From: an uncultured Fusobacteriaceae bacterium
GTDB lineage: Bacteria; Fusobacteriota; Fusobacteriia; Fusobacteriales; Fusobacteriaceae
Assembly: GCA_947072715.1 (NCBI GenBank)
Contig: CAMTJB010000082.1
Span: 1-5,669 of the forward strand
Reading direction: 5' to 3'
Length of the DNA stretch: 5,669 nt
Shown here: in pieces, positions 5,604 to 5,669 of the stretch
Position numbering within the stretch: the stretch's first letter is position 1
How the letters are laid out: each line of letters starts with the position of its first letter
Notes under the pieces: model-generated
Told to the model about the DNA's origin: nothing
Seen by the model: only the letters and a program-made list of their open reading frames with translations
Database searches by the model: none
Program-made: the position numbers and the translations under genes

Positions 5604-5669
5604 TTATTTAAAATTAAGACCTTTTACCAATCTAGCACTATTGTTACCAAATGTTCTAAGAGAGAGACT
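5604..5669 (-). CDS. Possible 3' end of a convergent gene, product unknown
   Basis: On the minus strand, an open frame enters from the right edge and runs 21 codons to a TAA at 5604-5606. It ends RTFGNNSARLVKGLNFK. The stop lies directly beside the hairpin, whose minus-strand side has the better T tail, which fits a gene ending here. The other two minus frames hit stops earlier in this stretch. The fragment is too short for a family assignment, and a 21-codon open run can occur by chance, so this is tentative. Confidence 0.4.
   Translation of the reverse strand, partial: SLSLRTFGNNSARLVKGLNFK

Noticed and set aside
1..5669. CRISPR arrays, tRNA or rRNA genes, insertion sequences, attachment sites
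   Set aside because: No regularly spaced repeats, cloverleaf-forming sequence, transposase frame or terminal inverted repeats were seen. The window is fully accounted for by one operon and its flanks.

Overview
The window is very AT-rich, with A/T-biased codons and poly-A/poly-T spacers. Its Sec signal peptides lack a lipoprotein cysteine, and their predicted cleavage sites are of the 'FG/K' and 'YG/K' type. A soluble binding protein, rather than a lipoprotein, points to a cell with an outer membrane. Together with the protein types this fits a Fusobacterium-like diderm anaerobe. That assignment is inferred from composition and protein style, not proven.

The layout is one compact plus-strand operon. 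A strong sigma-70 type promoter (51-80) and a roughly 100-nt A/T-rich leader precede a periplasmic binding protein that I recognise as the DUF3798 type (190-1371). A 77-nt gap with a GC-rich hairpin separates it from a double-domain ABC ATPase of the RbsA type (1449-3041). Two paralogous RbsC-type permeases follow (3034-4062 and 4064-5173), then a small secreted protein of unknown function (5170-5547). From the ATPase onward the genes overlap or nearly abut (8-nt overlap, 1-nt gap, 4-nt overlap), so they are probably translationally coupled. A 19-bp perfect hairpin (5560-5602) ends the operon. It appears to serve also as the terminator of a gene converging from the right, of which only the last 21 codons may be visible (5604-5669, minus strand).

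Together the first four genes make a complete importer. The soluble protein captures a ligand in the periplasm, the two permeases form a hetero-dimeric channel, and the fused ATPase drives transport. The arrangement of one binding protein, one fused ATPase and two different permeases resembles nucleoside (BmpA-linked) and AI-2 (Lsr) importers more than the single-permease ribose system. The binding protein is not of the RbsB, LsrB or BmpA sequence type, so the substrate is unknown. The coupled small secreted protein is the least explained component.

The most interesting signals are the intergenic hairpin, whose 3' arm could also pair with the ATPase ribosome-binding site; the same ribosome-binding box at an identical distance before the first two genes; the complementary loss of ATP-site motifs in the two ATPase halves; and the orphan secreted protein in the operon. 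Apart from the promoter and leader, no gene-free stretch exceeds 130 bases.
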